Notes: generated from the sequence alone by a model not told the origin. A DNA stretch of 64,000 nucleotides from Burkholderiales bacterium (GCA_019634975.1 JAHCAI010000006.1:62001-126000); one strand, 5' to 3'; numbered from the stretch's first letter, positions 47,179-55,513 are shown. Numbers and translations are program-made.

Positions 47179-47522
47179 AGAACGATTTCCGCGCGCGCAA
47201 CCATCCGGCCTACTGGGCCTTCATCGTGCATCGCCTCTCCGGCGTGCTGCTGGCGCTGTTCCTGCCGCTGCACTTCTGGGCGCTGGGACAGGCGCTGCAG
47301 GGCGCTGCCGCGCTCGACGGCTTCCTGCGCTGGACCGAACATCCGCTGGTGAAGTTCGCCGAGACCGGGCTGGTGCTGCTGCTCGCCGCGCACATGGCCG
47401 GCGGCCTGCGCCTGCTGGCCCTGGAATTCCTCGAATGGCGGGAGTGGCAGAAGACGCTGCTGGCCCTTGCTGCGGCGGTTTCGCTGGTGGCGGCGCTGGC
47501 CTTCCTGTTGAATCTGGTCTGA
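47175..47522 (+). CDS. SDH/FRD-like membrane anchor subunit (SdhD-like)
   Basis: 115 residues, three predicted membrane helices. RNHPAYWAFIVHRLSGVLLALF with HFWALGQAL and LLLAAHMAGGLRLLALEF place histidines in helices 1 and 2 as in cytochrome b-type anchors of succinate dehydrogenase. It starts at ATG 47175, overlapping the preceding stop. With the preceding gene it would form a two-subunit quinone-reactive anchor. Confidence 0.82.
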   Translation: MKNDFRARNHPAYWAFIVHRLSGVLLALFLPLHFWALGQALQGAAALDGFLRWTEHPLVKFAETGLVLLLAAHMAGGLRLLALEFLEWREWQKTLLALAAAVSLVAALAFLLNLV

Positions 47523-47544
47523 GCTGCTGTAACGAGGAGTGGAC

Positions 47545-48948
47545 ATGCGCAAGAAGCAGAATCGGAAGAAACCTAACCTGCTGCTGATCCTGGTTGATGA
47601 CCTGCGTTTCGACGAGTTCGGCGCCGGCGGCCATCCGTACATGAAGACGCCGCACATCGACCGCATCGCCCACGAAGGCGTGCTGTTCGAGCGCGCCTTC
47701 CACACCACGCCGATCTGCTCGCCCAACCGGGCCTCGATCCTGACCGGCCAGTACGCCAGCCGCCACGGCATCATCGACAACGTCGCGCGCGACCTCGCCA
47801 GCCACCGCCTGCCGAACTACCACCTCGAACTGCAGCGTCTCGGCTACGAGACTGCGCACATCGGCAAGTGGCACATGGGCAACGACGGCAAGCCGCGTCC
47901 CGGCTACGATTTCTGGGTGGCCTACGACGGCCACGGCAGCCTCTACGACCCCAAGCTCAACGAAAACGGCAAGTACGTGCAGCACAAGGGTTATGTCACC
48001 GACATCATGAACACGATGGCGGTCGACTGGATCCGCGGCCAGGGCCGGAAAAGGAACAAGAAACCCTGGTCGCTGTGGTTCGCGCACAAGGCGGTGCATC
48101 CCGACGCGGAGCAGGCGGCCGACGGCTCGTTCCGGATGGACGGTTACCGTCCGGCGAAGCGCCACGAGAACCTCTACAAGGGCTGCGTGTTTCCGAAGAA
48201 GCCGAACATGCAGAAGCCGGCCGAGTTCCTGAAGCACAAGCCGGCCTGGGCCGAAGCCGTGGCGCTGCGCAAGACGCCGGCTTCGAAAGTGATGCACGAC
48301 GCGATCCATTCCGGCAAGCAGGAGGAAATCCGGCTGCGCGCGGCGATGATGGCCGCGGTCGACGAGGGCGTCGGCATGATCTTCCAGGCGCTCGAGGAGA
48401 CCGGCGAGCTCGACAACACGGTGATCCTGTTCCTCGGCGACAACGGCTATTTCTTCGGCGAGCACGGCATCGGACCGGAACGGCGCTTCGCCTACGAGGA
48501 GGGGATTCGCTCGCCGCTGACCATCCGCTGGCCGGGGAAGATCAAGGCGGGGTCGCGGGTGAAGCAGCTCGCCATCCTGCAGGACCTCGCGCCGACGCTG
48601 ATTGAGATCGCCGGCGGCAGGCCCGGCGCGCACATCCAGGGGCGCTCGCTGCTGCCGCTGCTGCGCGGCAGGACGGCCGGCTGGCGCAAGTCGCTGCTGG
48701 TCGAATACTGGGCCGAGAACGCCTATCCCTGGCTGGTCAACATGACCTACAAGGCGGTGCGCACCGACCGCTACAAGTACATCCACTGGGTCAACCGCGC
48801 GCGCAACGGCGAGCTGGACGAACTCTACGATCTGGAGAAGGATCCTTACGAACTGGTTAATATCGCAAAGCGCCCGGCGGCGCGTGCATTACGCGACAGG
48901 ATGCATCGCGAGTTGCGGCGGCTGGCCGCGGATGCGCTGGGTCTTTGA
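47545..48948 (+). CDS. Cys-type sulfatase (formylglycine sulfatase), probably cytoplasmic
   Basis: 467 residues from ATG 47545 (GAGGAG 5 bases upstream). The sulfatase signature is TTPICSPNRASILTGQYASR; Cys58 in CSPNR fits the C-x-P-x-R motif converted to formylglycine. Metal ligands are in LLILVDDLRFDE (Asp18, Asp19) and FLGDNGYFFGEHG. The GKWHMG motif is also present. The N-terminus is basic (MRKKQNRKKPNLL) with no signal peptide, unlike most catabolic arylsulfatases, implying that a sulfate ester is cleaved after uptake. No formylglycine-generating enzyme is seen in the window. Confidence 0.88.
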   Translation: MRKKQNRKKPNLLLILVDDLRFDEFGAGGHPYMKTPHIDRIAHEGVLFERAFHTTPICSPNRASILTGQYASRHGIIDNVARDLASHRLPNYHLELQRLGYETAHIGKWHMGNDGKPRPGYDFWVAYDGHGSLYDPKLNENGKYVQHKGYVTDIMNTMAVDWIRGQGRKRNKKPWSLWFAHKAVHPDAEQAADGSFRMDGYRPAKRHENLYKGCVFPKKPNMQKPAEFLKHKPAWAEAVALRKTPASKVMHDAIHSGKQEEIRLRAAMMAAVDEGVGMIFQALEETGELDNTVILFLGDNGYFFGEHGIGPERRFAYEEGIRSPLTIRWPGKIKAGSRVKQLAILQDLAPTLIEIAGGRPGAHIQGRSLLPLLRGRTAGWRKSLLVEYWAENAYPWLVNMTYKAVRTDRYKYIHWVNRARNGELDELYDLEKDPYELVNIAKRPAARALRDRMHRELRRLAADALGL

Positions 48949-49045
48949 GGCTCGAGCGCCTTGCCCCGCCCGAAAGGCTTGGAGTATCGTAAACCCGGTG
49001 TTACCGCATAAAGCCATCGATAAACCGATCCGGAGGAGGAGCGAA

Positions 49046-50008
49046 ATGAAACAGACAAGACTGATTCTCATGACAGCGGCCCTGCTTGCGTCAACCACGG
49101 CAGTTGCCCAGGATTTCCCGAACAAGCCGGTACGCATCATCGTGCCCTTCTCGGCCGGAGGGGCGACCGACATCGTGACCCGCGTCGTTTCGCAGAAGCT
49201 GACCGAAACCTGGGGACAGTCCATCGTGGTCGATAACCGCGCGGGTGCGGGCGGCAACATCGGCGCCGAACTTGCGGCGAAGGCGCCCGCCGACGGCTAT
49301 ACGATATTCATGACTTCGGGCTCGATCGTTACCGCCAATCCCCACATGTACAAGAAACTTCCGTACAGCGCTGAGAAGGATCTGCTTGCGGTAACCAACG
49401 TTGCCAGCGGTCCCCAGGCGATCGTGGTCAATCCGAGTTTCCCCGCAAAAACGGTCAGGGACCTGATCAACATGGCCAAGGCAAAACCGAAGGGCGTGAC
49501 CTTCGGATCAGCCGGAATAGGCACCCAAACCCACCTCGCCGGGGAGAATTTCATATTCAGCGCCGGCATTGACGTGGTGCACATTCCGTACAAGGGCGAG
49601 GCGCCGGCCGTCAGCGACCTGATTGGCGGACAAATCCAGTTTGTAACCCCCAACCTTTCTGCCGCCATTGCGTTTGTGCGGTCGGGAAAACTCCGTGCGC
49701 TTGCCGTGACCAGCAAGGAGCGCTCGAAACAGCTGCCGGACGTGCCGGCGGTGGCGGAAACCCTGCCGGGATTCGAAAACCTCGGCTGGTTCGGTTTCAT
49801 GGTCCCGACGGGAACGCCGGCGCCGGTTGTGGCGAAAATCCACAAGGATACGGTGGCTGCCCTGGGTGATCCCGTCATCGCCAAGCGTTTCGAGGATCTG
49901 GGCATGGTTCCGGTCGGCAACACGCCTGCAGAATTCGCCAAGGCGATCAAGGAAGAAAGTGCGCGCTGGGTGAAGATCATCAACGAGCGCAAGCTGCAGG
50001 TGAACTGA
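49046..50008 (+). CDS. Bug-family (TctC) tripartite tricarboxylate solute-binding protein 1
   Basis: 320 residues from ATG 49046 with GGAGGAGGAG upstream. The signal peptide is MKQTRLILMTAALLASTTAVA, cleaved before QDFPNKPVRI. Typical Bug motifs: IIVPFSAGGATDIVTRVVSQ, VDNRAGAGGNIGAELAAKAP, ADGYTIFMTS, GVTFGSAGIGTQTHLAGE and HIPYKGEAPAVSDLIGGQI. These bind carboxylates in the periplasm for TctAB-type import or signalling. No TctA/TctB genes are in the window. Codon use is slightly less GC-rich than its neighbours. Confidence 0.94.
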   Translation: MKQTRLILMTAALLASTTAVAQDFPNKPVRIIVPFSAGGATDIVTRVVSQKLTETWGQSIVVDNRAGAGGNIGAELAAKAPADGYTIFMTSGSIVTANPHMYKKLPYSAEKDLLAVTNVASGPQAIVVNPSFPAKTVRDLINMAKAKPKGVTFGSAGIGTQTHLAGENFIFSAGIDVVHIPYKGEAPAVSDLIGGQIQFVTPNLSAAIAFVRSGKLRALAVTSKERSKQLPDVPAVAETLPGFENLGWFGFMVPTGTPAPVVAKIHKDTVAALGDPVIAKRFEDLGMVPVGNTPAEFAKAIKEESARWVKIINERKLQVN

Positions 50009-50016
50009 CGCAACGC

Positions 50017-50043
50017 GGCCCGGGGCATCACCCCCGGGCCTTC
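50017..50043 (+). terminator. GC hairpin after Bug gene 1
   Basis: A 9-bp perfect stem, GGCCCGGGG / CCCCGGGCC, with loop CATCAC, then TTCTCCC. It probably attenuates transcription between the first Bug gene and the hydratase genes. The weak U-tract makes full termination doubtful. Confidence 0.55.
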
Positions 50044-50078
50044 TCCCATCCGCATCAATCCGTTTCCAGGGCAATACC

Positions 50079-50954
50079 GTGAAAGTTGATCTCAAACAGG
50101 TGGAAGAGGCGAGCAAGGAACTCTATATCCGCGCGCTCAAGATGCTTCCCCCTGACATCAAGCAGGGTTTCCAGAAGCTGGACAGCGCCGAAACCAATGC
50201 CACCGGCAAGGCCATCCTCGGCACGATGATCCGCAACATCAAGGTGGCCGAGGACAACACCAACCTGCTGTGCCAGGACACCGGCATTCCGATCTACAAC
50301 GTCATCATCGGATCCGGCACCGAGATCGACGGCCACGCACTGAAACAGGCGATCATCAGCGGCTGCACCCGCGCGACCAAGGAGCATCCGCTGCGTTCCT
50401 CGGTGGTGCACCCGACGACGCGCAAGAACGAACACACCTCGGGTGGCCGCCACGTGCCGGTGATCAATATCGACTTCTCGCCGCAATCCGAAACGCTGTC
50501 GATCGAGATGATCCCCAAGGGTTCGGGATCGGAGAACAACTCCTGGCTGAAAATGGCGATTCCCGCCGATGGCATCGATGCGATCAAGACCTTCGTCATC
50601 GACTGTGTGCTCGAGGCCGGCGGCAAGAGCTGCCCGCCGGTGATCGTCGGCGTCGGCGTCGGCGGCACCGCCGACCTCTGCGTGCACCTGTCGAAAGTCG
50701 CGGCGACGCGGCCGCTGGGCAGCGTCTGCAGCGATCCCGAGGGCGCGAAACTCGAGGCCGAACTCTCGGCGGTGGTCAACAAGCTCGGCGTCGGCGCCCA
50801 GGGTCTCGGCGGCGATTCCACCGCCTTTGCCGTGCACGTCGAGACCGCCGCGACCCACATCACGATGAATCCCGTCGCGGTCAACATGCAGTGCCATTCG
50901 GCGCGGCGCGCGCGGGCGACCTTCACGCCGCAAGGCCTCAGCTACGGCTACTGA
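50079..50954 (+). CDS. class I fumarase-type hydratase, alpha subunit
   Basis: 291 residues from GTG 50079 (CAGGG 7 bases upstream). This is the N-terminal catalytic part of two-subunit iron-sulfur hydro-lyases (fumarase, L-tartrate dehydratase TtdA, mesaconase). Cluster cysteines fit LLCQDTGIPIYN, SGCTRATKEHPLRSS and KSCPPVIVGVGVGG. The family motif RKNEHTSGGRHVPVINID is clear. Substrate could be fumarate, tartrate, mesaconate or another substituted unsaturated diacid. The linked SDH-like genes favour a fumarate analogue made in the same pathway. Confidence 0.9.
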   Translation: MKVDLKQVEEASKELYIRALKMLPPDIKQGFQKLDSAETNATGKAILGTMIRNIKVAEDNTNLLCQDTGIPIYNVIIGSGTEIDGHALKQAIISGCTRATKEHPLRSSVVHPTTRKNEHTSGGRHVPVINIDFSPQSETLSIEMIPKGSGSENNSWLKMAIPADGIDAIKTFVIDCVLEAGGKSCPPVIVGVGVGGTADLCVHLSKVAATRPLGSVCSDPEGAKLEAELSAVVNKLGVGAQGLGGDSTAFAVHVETAATHITMNPVAVNMQCHSARRARATFTPQGLSYGY

Positions 50955-50967
50955 ACGGGAATCCGCC

Positions 50968-51579
50968 ATGGCCCATTACGAACTGAACATGCCGGTGACC
51001 GAAGAGCAGGTGCGCAAGCTGCGCATCAACGACACCGTCACGCTGCACCAGACCCTCTACGGCATCCGCGATGCCACCCAGATCCACATGTTCGACCACG
51101 GCCGCAAGACGCGCTTCGACCTGCGCGGCCACGCGGTCATACATACCGCGCCCAACGTCAAGTGGGTGGGGGAGACCAAGGCGCACCCCTCGGGATACGC
51201 ACCGGTGTGCATCGGCACCACCACCAGCGCGCGCATGGAGCGTTTCACGCGGCCGCTGATGGAGCAGTACGGCGTGCGCATCATCATCGGCAAGGGCGGC
51301 CTGTTTGCCGCGTCGGCGAAGGCCTTCGCCGATCTCGGCGGGGTCTACCTGGCGATCATCGGCGGCACGGCGGCGCTGGAGACCACCTGGATCGAGCAGA
51401 TCGAGGAAGTCGACCTCGACGACCTCAACCCCGAATCGCTGTGGAAATTCCGCATCAAGGGCTTTGGTCCGCTGCTGGTGGCGATGGATTCCCACGGCGG
51501 CAGCCTCTACACCGCGGTCAATGCCGCGGCGAAGGACCAGCGTGCCGGCGTGCTGGCGGCGCTGGGCGTGAAGTCCTGA
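50968..51579 (+). CDS. class I fumarase-type hydratase, beta subunit
   Basis: 203 residues, the C-terminal swivelling domain of class I hydratases (FumB C-terminal part, TtdB). Motifs: INDTVTLHQTLYGIRDATQ, TAPNVKWVGETKAHPSGYAP, CIGTTTSARMERFT, GVRIIIGKGG and AIIGGTAALETTWIE. Separate alpha and beta genes 13 bp apart are the usual form of this enzyme. Followed by a 118-bp gap with an imperfect inverted repeat. Confidence 0.9.
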   Translation: MAHYELNMPVTEEQVRKLRINDTVTLHQTLYGIRDATQIHMFDHGRKTRFDLRGHAVIHTAPNVKWVGETKAHPSGYAPVCIGTTTSARMERFTRPLMEQYGVRIIIGKGGLFAASAKAFADLGGVYLAIIGGTAALETTWIEQIEEVDLDDLNPESLWKFRIKGFGPLLVAMDSHGGSLYTAVNAAAKDQRAGVLAALGVKS

Positions 51580-51594
51580 ACATCAACTTCAACT

Positions 51595-51685
51595 GCAAGC
51601 CACAGAGGCCACGGAAGGCACCGAGAACGGCAAACAACCGATCGCAATGGCTCCGGTCTTTCTCCGTGATCTCTGCGGCTAAAAG
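51595..51685. repeat. imperfect palindromic intergenic repeat (REP/MITE-like)
   Basis: The left arm at 51599-51626 (GCCACAGAGGCCACGGAAGG at its start) and the right arm at 51653-51679 are imperfect inverted copies; the right arm read in reverse begins GCCGCAGAGATCACGGAGAA. Sequences of the GCCACAGAGGACACAGAG type are a widespread dispersed repeat in bacterial intergenic regions. It separates the hydratase and flavoprotein genes and could act as a transcript-stabilising stem. Confidence 0.65.
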
Positions 51686-51697
51686 GTTTTATTTCTC

Positions 51698-53416
51698 ATG
51701 CAAACCATCAAAACCGACATCCTGATCCTCGGCTCCGGCGGCGCCGGATTGTTCGCCGCGCTGCATGCGCACCAGCACAACCCGCAGCTCTCGATCACCG
51801 TCGCGGTGAAAGGGCTGCTCGGCAAGACCGGCTGCACGCGCATGGTGCAGGGCGGCTATAACGTCGCGCTCGCCGCCGGGGATTCGGTCGAGCGCCATTT
51901 CATGGACACCATCGAGGGCGGCAAATGGCTGCCCGACCAGGACCTGGCCTGGACGCTGGTGGAGACCGCGGTGGAGCGCATCCACGAGCTCGAGAACGAA
52001 CTGGGCTGCTTCTTTGACCGCAACCCCGACGGCACCATCCACCAGAAGGCCTTTGCCGGACAGACTTTCGACCGCACCGTGCACAAGGGCGACCTGACCG
52101 GCATAGAAATCATCAACCGCCTGGCCGAGCAGGTCTGGGCGCGCGGCATCGACCGCCTGGAGGAGCACCGCGCCGTGGAATTCATCCGCAACAAGGCCGG
52201 CGACGCGATCGCCGGCGTGCTGATGATCGACATGCGCAGCGGCGAGTTCGTTTTCGTGCAGGCGCAGGCGGTGCTGCTCGCCACCGGCGGCGGTCCGACG
52301 ATGTACAAATTCCACACCCCCTCCGGCGACAAGAGCTGCGACGGCATGGCGATGGCGCTTCGCGGCGGGCTGGTGCTGCGTGACATGGAGATGGTGCAGT
52401 TTCACCCGACCGGGCTGATTGCCGGTTCCGACACCCGCATCACCGGCACCATCATCGAGGAGGGTCTGCGCGGCGCCGGCGGCCACCTGCTCAACGGCGC
52501 CGGCGAGCGTTTCATGCACAACTACGACAAGCGCAACGAACGTGCGACCCGCGACATCGTCAGCCGCGGCATGTACGAGGAAATGCGCGCTGGCCGCGTC
52601 AACAGGAACGGCGGCCTCTACATCACGATGAAGCACCTCGATCCGGTGATGGTGCGCCGCGAGTTCAAGGGCATGGTCGAGCGCTGCGCCGACTGCGGCT
52701 TCGACCTCGTCGGCGGCCTGGTCGACGTCGTGCCCACCGCGCATTACATGATGGGCGGCGTCGCCTTCAAGACCGACTGCACCACCGACCTGCACGGGCT
52801 TTTCGTGGCCGGCGAGGACTCCGGCGGCGTGCACGGCGCGAACCGCCTCGGCGGCAACGGCGTCGCCAACTCGACGGTGTTCGGCGGCATTGCCGGCGAC
52901 GTGATGCCGGGCTGGGTCAAGGCCCACGGCGAGTTCCGTGCGCCGGATCCGGAGGCGATCGATGCCGCGGTGGCGCGTTGCCGGGCACCGCTCGCGCGCA
53001 AGGGGGGCGACCTCAATGCGATCCGCGAGCAGCTCTACAACGTCATGTGGGACGATGTCGGCATCATCCGCGACGCGGCTTCGCTGGGCAGGGCCGAAGG
53101 CCTGCTCGATGAGCTTGATTCACGGCTGGATGCGACGGGGGTCGACGGCTCCACCCTGGCCTACAACCTGACCTGGCACGACTGGCTCAACCTGAAGAAT
53201 CTGGTGCTGGTGTCCAAGTCGATCCGTTTCGCCGCGATGGCGCGCGAGGACTCGCGCGGCGCGCATTTCCGCGCCGATTTTCCCGACGTGCGCGACCTCG
53301 AGAACTCGCGCTTCACCTGCATCAGCTGGCGTGAGGGACGCTTCGTCAGCGAAACCCGGCCGGTGCAGTTCACGCGGGTCAAGCCCGGACAATCGCTGCT
53401 GACCGCGGCGGCCTGA
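51698..53416 (+). CDS. SDH/FRD/aspartate-oxidase-family flavoprotein (SdhA-like)
   Basis: 572 residues. FAD-binding ILGSGGAGLFAALHA at the N-terminus. Active-site elements of the SdhA/FrdA family are kept: VQFHPTGLIAG, TRDIVSRGMYEEM (catalytic Arg region), VPTAHYMMGGV and NRLGGNGVANSTVFG. The covalent-FAD histidine of SdhA/FrdA (in SHT..AQGG) is replaced: the segment reads TGCTRMVQGG, so Cys46 occupies that place. FAD is therefore probably non-covalent, or bound differently, and the redox potential will differ. It very likely completes the complex with the iron-sulfur and anchor subunits at 46.1-47.5 kb. Confidence 0.9.
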   Translation: MQTIKTDILILGSGGAGLFAALHAHQHNPQLSITVAVKGLLGKTGCTRMVQGGYNVALAAGDSVERHFMDTIEGGKWLPDQDLAWTLVETAVERIHELENELGCFFDRNPDGTIHQKAFAGQTFDRTVHKGDLTGIEIINRLAEQVWARGIDRLEEHRAVEFIRNKAGDAIAGVLMIDMRSGEFVFVQAQAVLLATGGGPTMYKFHTPSGDKSCDGMAMALRGGLVLRDMEMVQFHPTGLIAGSDTRITGTIIEEGLRGAGGHLLNGAGERFMHNYDKRNERATRDIVSRGMYEEMRAGRVNRNGGLYITMKHLDPVMVRREFKGMVERCADCGFDLVGGLVDVVPTAHYMMGGVAFKTDCTTDLHGLFVAGEDSGGVHGANRLGGNGVANSTVFGGIAGDVMPGWVKAHGEFRAPDPEAIDAAVARCRAPLARKGGDLNAIREQLYNVMWDDVGIIRDAASLGRAEGLLDELDSRLDATGVDGSTLAYNLTWHDWLNLKNLVLVSKSIRFAAMAREDSRGAHFRADFPDVRDLENSRFTCISWREGRFVSETRPVQFTRVKPGQSLLTAAA

Positions 53417-53449
53417 CCGTCCGCGGATCGGCCGTTTGATTTTTTCTCC

Positions 53450-53472
53450 GGACCGCGGGAGACTCGCGGTCC
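53450..53472 (+). terminator. hairpin after the flavoprotein gene
   Basis: An 8-bp stem, GGACCGCG / CGCGGTCC, with a 7-base loop, followed by CCGGCCGTTTTG. Probable weak terminator or processing site between the flavoprotein and second Bug gene. Confidence 0.45.
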
Positions 53473-53511
53473 CCGGCCGTTTTGAGCGGGCCCAATCCAA
53501 CAGGAGGAATC

Positions 53512-54489
53512 ATGTCCCGTCCCGTCCTTGCCGTCAGCGGCGCCTGCGCAATCGCGCTGTCGCTGGCTGGCGCGCTGCCCGTGCTTGCACAGGACTATCC
53601 GGCGCGCTCCGTCCGCATGGTCCTGCCGTTTCCGGCGGGCGGCGGCAGCGACCTGGTGGCGCGCATCATTGCGCAGAAGTTTTCGCAGCAGCTGGGCCAG
53701 CAGGTGATAGTCGACAACCGTGCCGGCGCCAGCGGCAATATCGCCGCCGACATTGTGGCGAAGGCGCCGGCCGATGGGTACACGGTCTTTTTCGCCAATT
53801 CCTCGATCGCGATCAGTCCCGCGATCTACAAGAAACTGAGCTACGACCCGGTCAACGATTTCGCCGCCGTATCGATGGCCTCGTCCTATCCTTTCGCGCT
53901 GGTGGCGCATCCTGCGCTGCCGGTGAAAAGCGTGAAAGACCTGGTCGCGCTGGCCAGGGCCAAGCCGAACTCACTCGATTATTCGTCGGCCGGCACCGGC
54001 ACGATGTCGCACATGGCGATGGAGATGCTGCGCGTGAAGACGGGGACCCGCATCACCCACCTGCCCTACAAGGGGGCGGCACCGGCCTCGGTCGCCCTGC
54101 TGACCGGCGAGTCGCAGGTCGCATTCGTGGTCATGCCGGTGGCGGCCCCCCATATCCGCAACAACCGCTTGCGCGGGCTTGGCGTCGCCGACAAGGCGCG
54201 TTCCGCCGTCGTGCCGGAGTTGCCGACGATGACCGAGGCGGGCGTGAAGGACCACATCGCGCTGCAGTGGAACGGATTGCTGGTTCCCGCAAAAACCCCT
54301 GCGGCGGTCCAGGACAGGCTGTACCGCGAGTGGGTGGCCGCAGTGAAGTCTCCGGAGGTGGTGAAGCGCATCCGGGCCGAGGGCGCCGAGCCCAGCGGCA
54401 ACTCGCCCGCCGAGTTCTCGGCGTTCTTCCGCTCCGAGCTGGCGAAATGGGCGGATGTCGCGAAGCAGTCCGGCACCACCGTCGATTGA
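53512..54489 (+). CDS. Bug-family (TctC) solute-binding protein 2
   Basis: 325 residues from ATG 53512, with CAGGAGG 6-8 bases upstream. The signal peptide runs to about residue 25 (VLAVSGACAIALSLAGALPVLA, split here by its core), cleaved before QDYPARSVRM. Bug motifs: VLPFPAGGGSDLVARIIAQ, VDNRAGASGNIAADIVAKAP, LDYSSAGTGTMSHMAMEM and HLPYKGAAPASVALL. Related to, but clearly different from, the first Bug protein, so the island may recognise two ligands. The 3' end is 10 bp before the dehydrogenase gene. Confidence 0.94.
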   Translation: MSRPVLAVSGACAIALSLAGALPVLAQDYPARSVRMVLPFPAGGGSDLVARIIAQKFSQQLGQQVIVDNRAGASGNIAADIVAKAPADGYTVFFANSSIAISPAIYKKLSYDPVNDFAAVSMASSYPFALVAHPALPVKSVKDLVALARAKPNSLDYSSAGTGTMSHMAMEMLRVKTGTRITHLPYKGAAPASVALLTGESQVAFVVMPVAAPHIRNNRLRGLGVADKARSAVVPELPTMTEAGVKDHIALQWNGLLVPAKTPAAVQDRLYREWVAAVKSPEVVKRIRAEGAEPSGNSPAEFSAFFRSELAKWADVAKQSGTTVD

Positions 54490-54499
54490 GCGTGCCACG

Positions 54500-55513
54500 A
54501 TGCCGACGCTGAACATTGCTGAACTCTCGGAACTTGCCGCGCGGGCGCTGAAGCGTGCCGGTGCGTCCAAGACGATGGCGCAATCCACCGCGGACGCACT
54601 GGTGGCTGCCGAAGCGGAGGGCCTGTCCGGCCACGGCCTGTCGCGGGTCGCGCTTTACGCGCAGCACCTGCGCGAAGGCCGCGCCGACGGCAAGGCCAAA
54701 CCGAAGGTCCTGCGCAAGCAGGGCGCCACCTGCCTGATTGACGCCGGGGGCGGCCTGGCGTTTCCGGCGGCGGCGCTGGCCGTCGGCGAAGTGATCAAGC
54801 GCGCGAAGCGCTACGGCATCGCTTTCGCCGGCGTCACCAACAGCCATCATTTCGGTGCCGCGGCCTACCATCTCGCGCCGATCGCGGAAGCCGGCATGGC
54901 CGGCATTGCGCTGACCAACTCGCCGGCGGCGATCAATGCCTGGGGCGGCAGGCGCGCGTACTTCGGCACCAATCCCATCGCCGCGATTTTTCCGCGCAAG
55001 GATGCCGCACCGATCGTCGTCGACCTGTCGCTGACCGAAGTCACCCGCGGCAAGATCATGCTGATGGCGAAGGAGAACAAGCCGATCCCGCTCGGCTGGG
55101 CAGTCGACCGCGACGGCAATCCGACGACCAGCGCGCAGGAGGCGCTGACCGGCAGCCTTACCGCGATCGGCGGCGTCAAGGGCGCTGCGCTGGCGCTGAT
55201 GGTCGAGGCGCTGTGTGTCGCGCTCACCGGCGCCGCGCTGAGCCATGAAAACGATTCGTACTTCGAACCCGGCAACAAGCCGCGCATCGGCCATGCGCTG
55301 ATCGCGATTGATCCGCAGGCTGTGGCAGGTGCGCAGACCTACTACGCGCGCATCGAGGACCTGGTGTCCGGCATGCTCGCCGACGAGGGCGTGCGCCTGC
55401 CGGGCGCGCGGCGGCAGGCCGCGGTGGCGAAGGCGCAGGCCGAAGGCATCACCGTCAGCGACGCGTTGCATCTCGAGTTGCGCAAGCTTGCCGGGCGCAG
55501 CCGTGCCGCCTGA
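54500..55513 (+). CDS. malate/L-lactate dehydrogenase family oxidoreductase (LDH2/MDH2)
   Basis: 337 residues from ATG 54500. This NAD(P)-dependent family differs from classical LDH/MDH and includes (R)-sulfolactate dehydrogenase ComC, ureidoglycolate dehydrogenase and others. Motifs: EGLSGHGLSRVALYAQHL, AGVTNSHHFGAAAYHLAPI (catalytic His region), GTNPIAAIFPRKDAAPIVVD and the C-terminal LPGARRQAAVAKAQAEGI. It would oxidise the hydroxy acid formed by the hydratase or interconvert a 2-oxo/2-hydroxy acid. Last gene of the catabolic island. Confidence 0.9.
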   Translation: MPTLNIAELSELAARALKRAGASKTMAQSTADALVAAEAEGLSGHGLSRVALYAQHLREGRADGKAKPKVLRKQGATCLIDAGGGLAFPAAALAVGEVIKRAKRYGIAFAGVTNSHHFGAAAYHLAPIAEAGMAGIALTNSPAAINAWGGRRAYFGTNPIAAIFPRKDAAPIVVDLSLTEVTRGKIMLMAKENKPIPLGWAVDRDGNPTTSAQEALTGSLTAIGGVKGAALALMVEALCVALTGAALSHENDSYFEPGNKPRIGHALIAIDPQAVAGAQTYYARIEDLVSGMLADEGVRLPGARRQAAVAKAQAEGITVSDALHLELRKLAGRSRAA

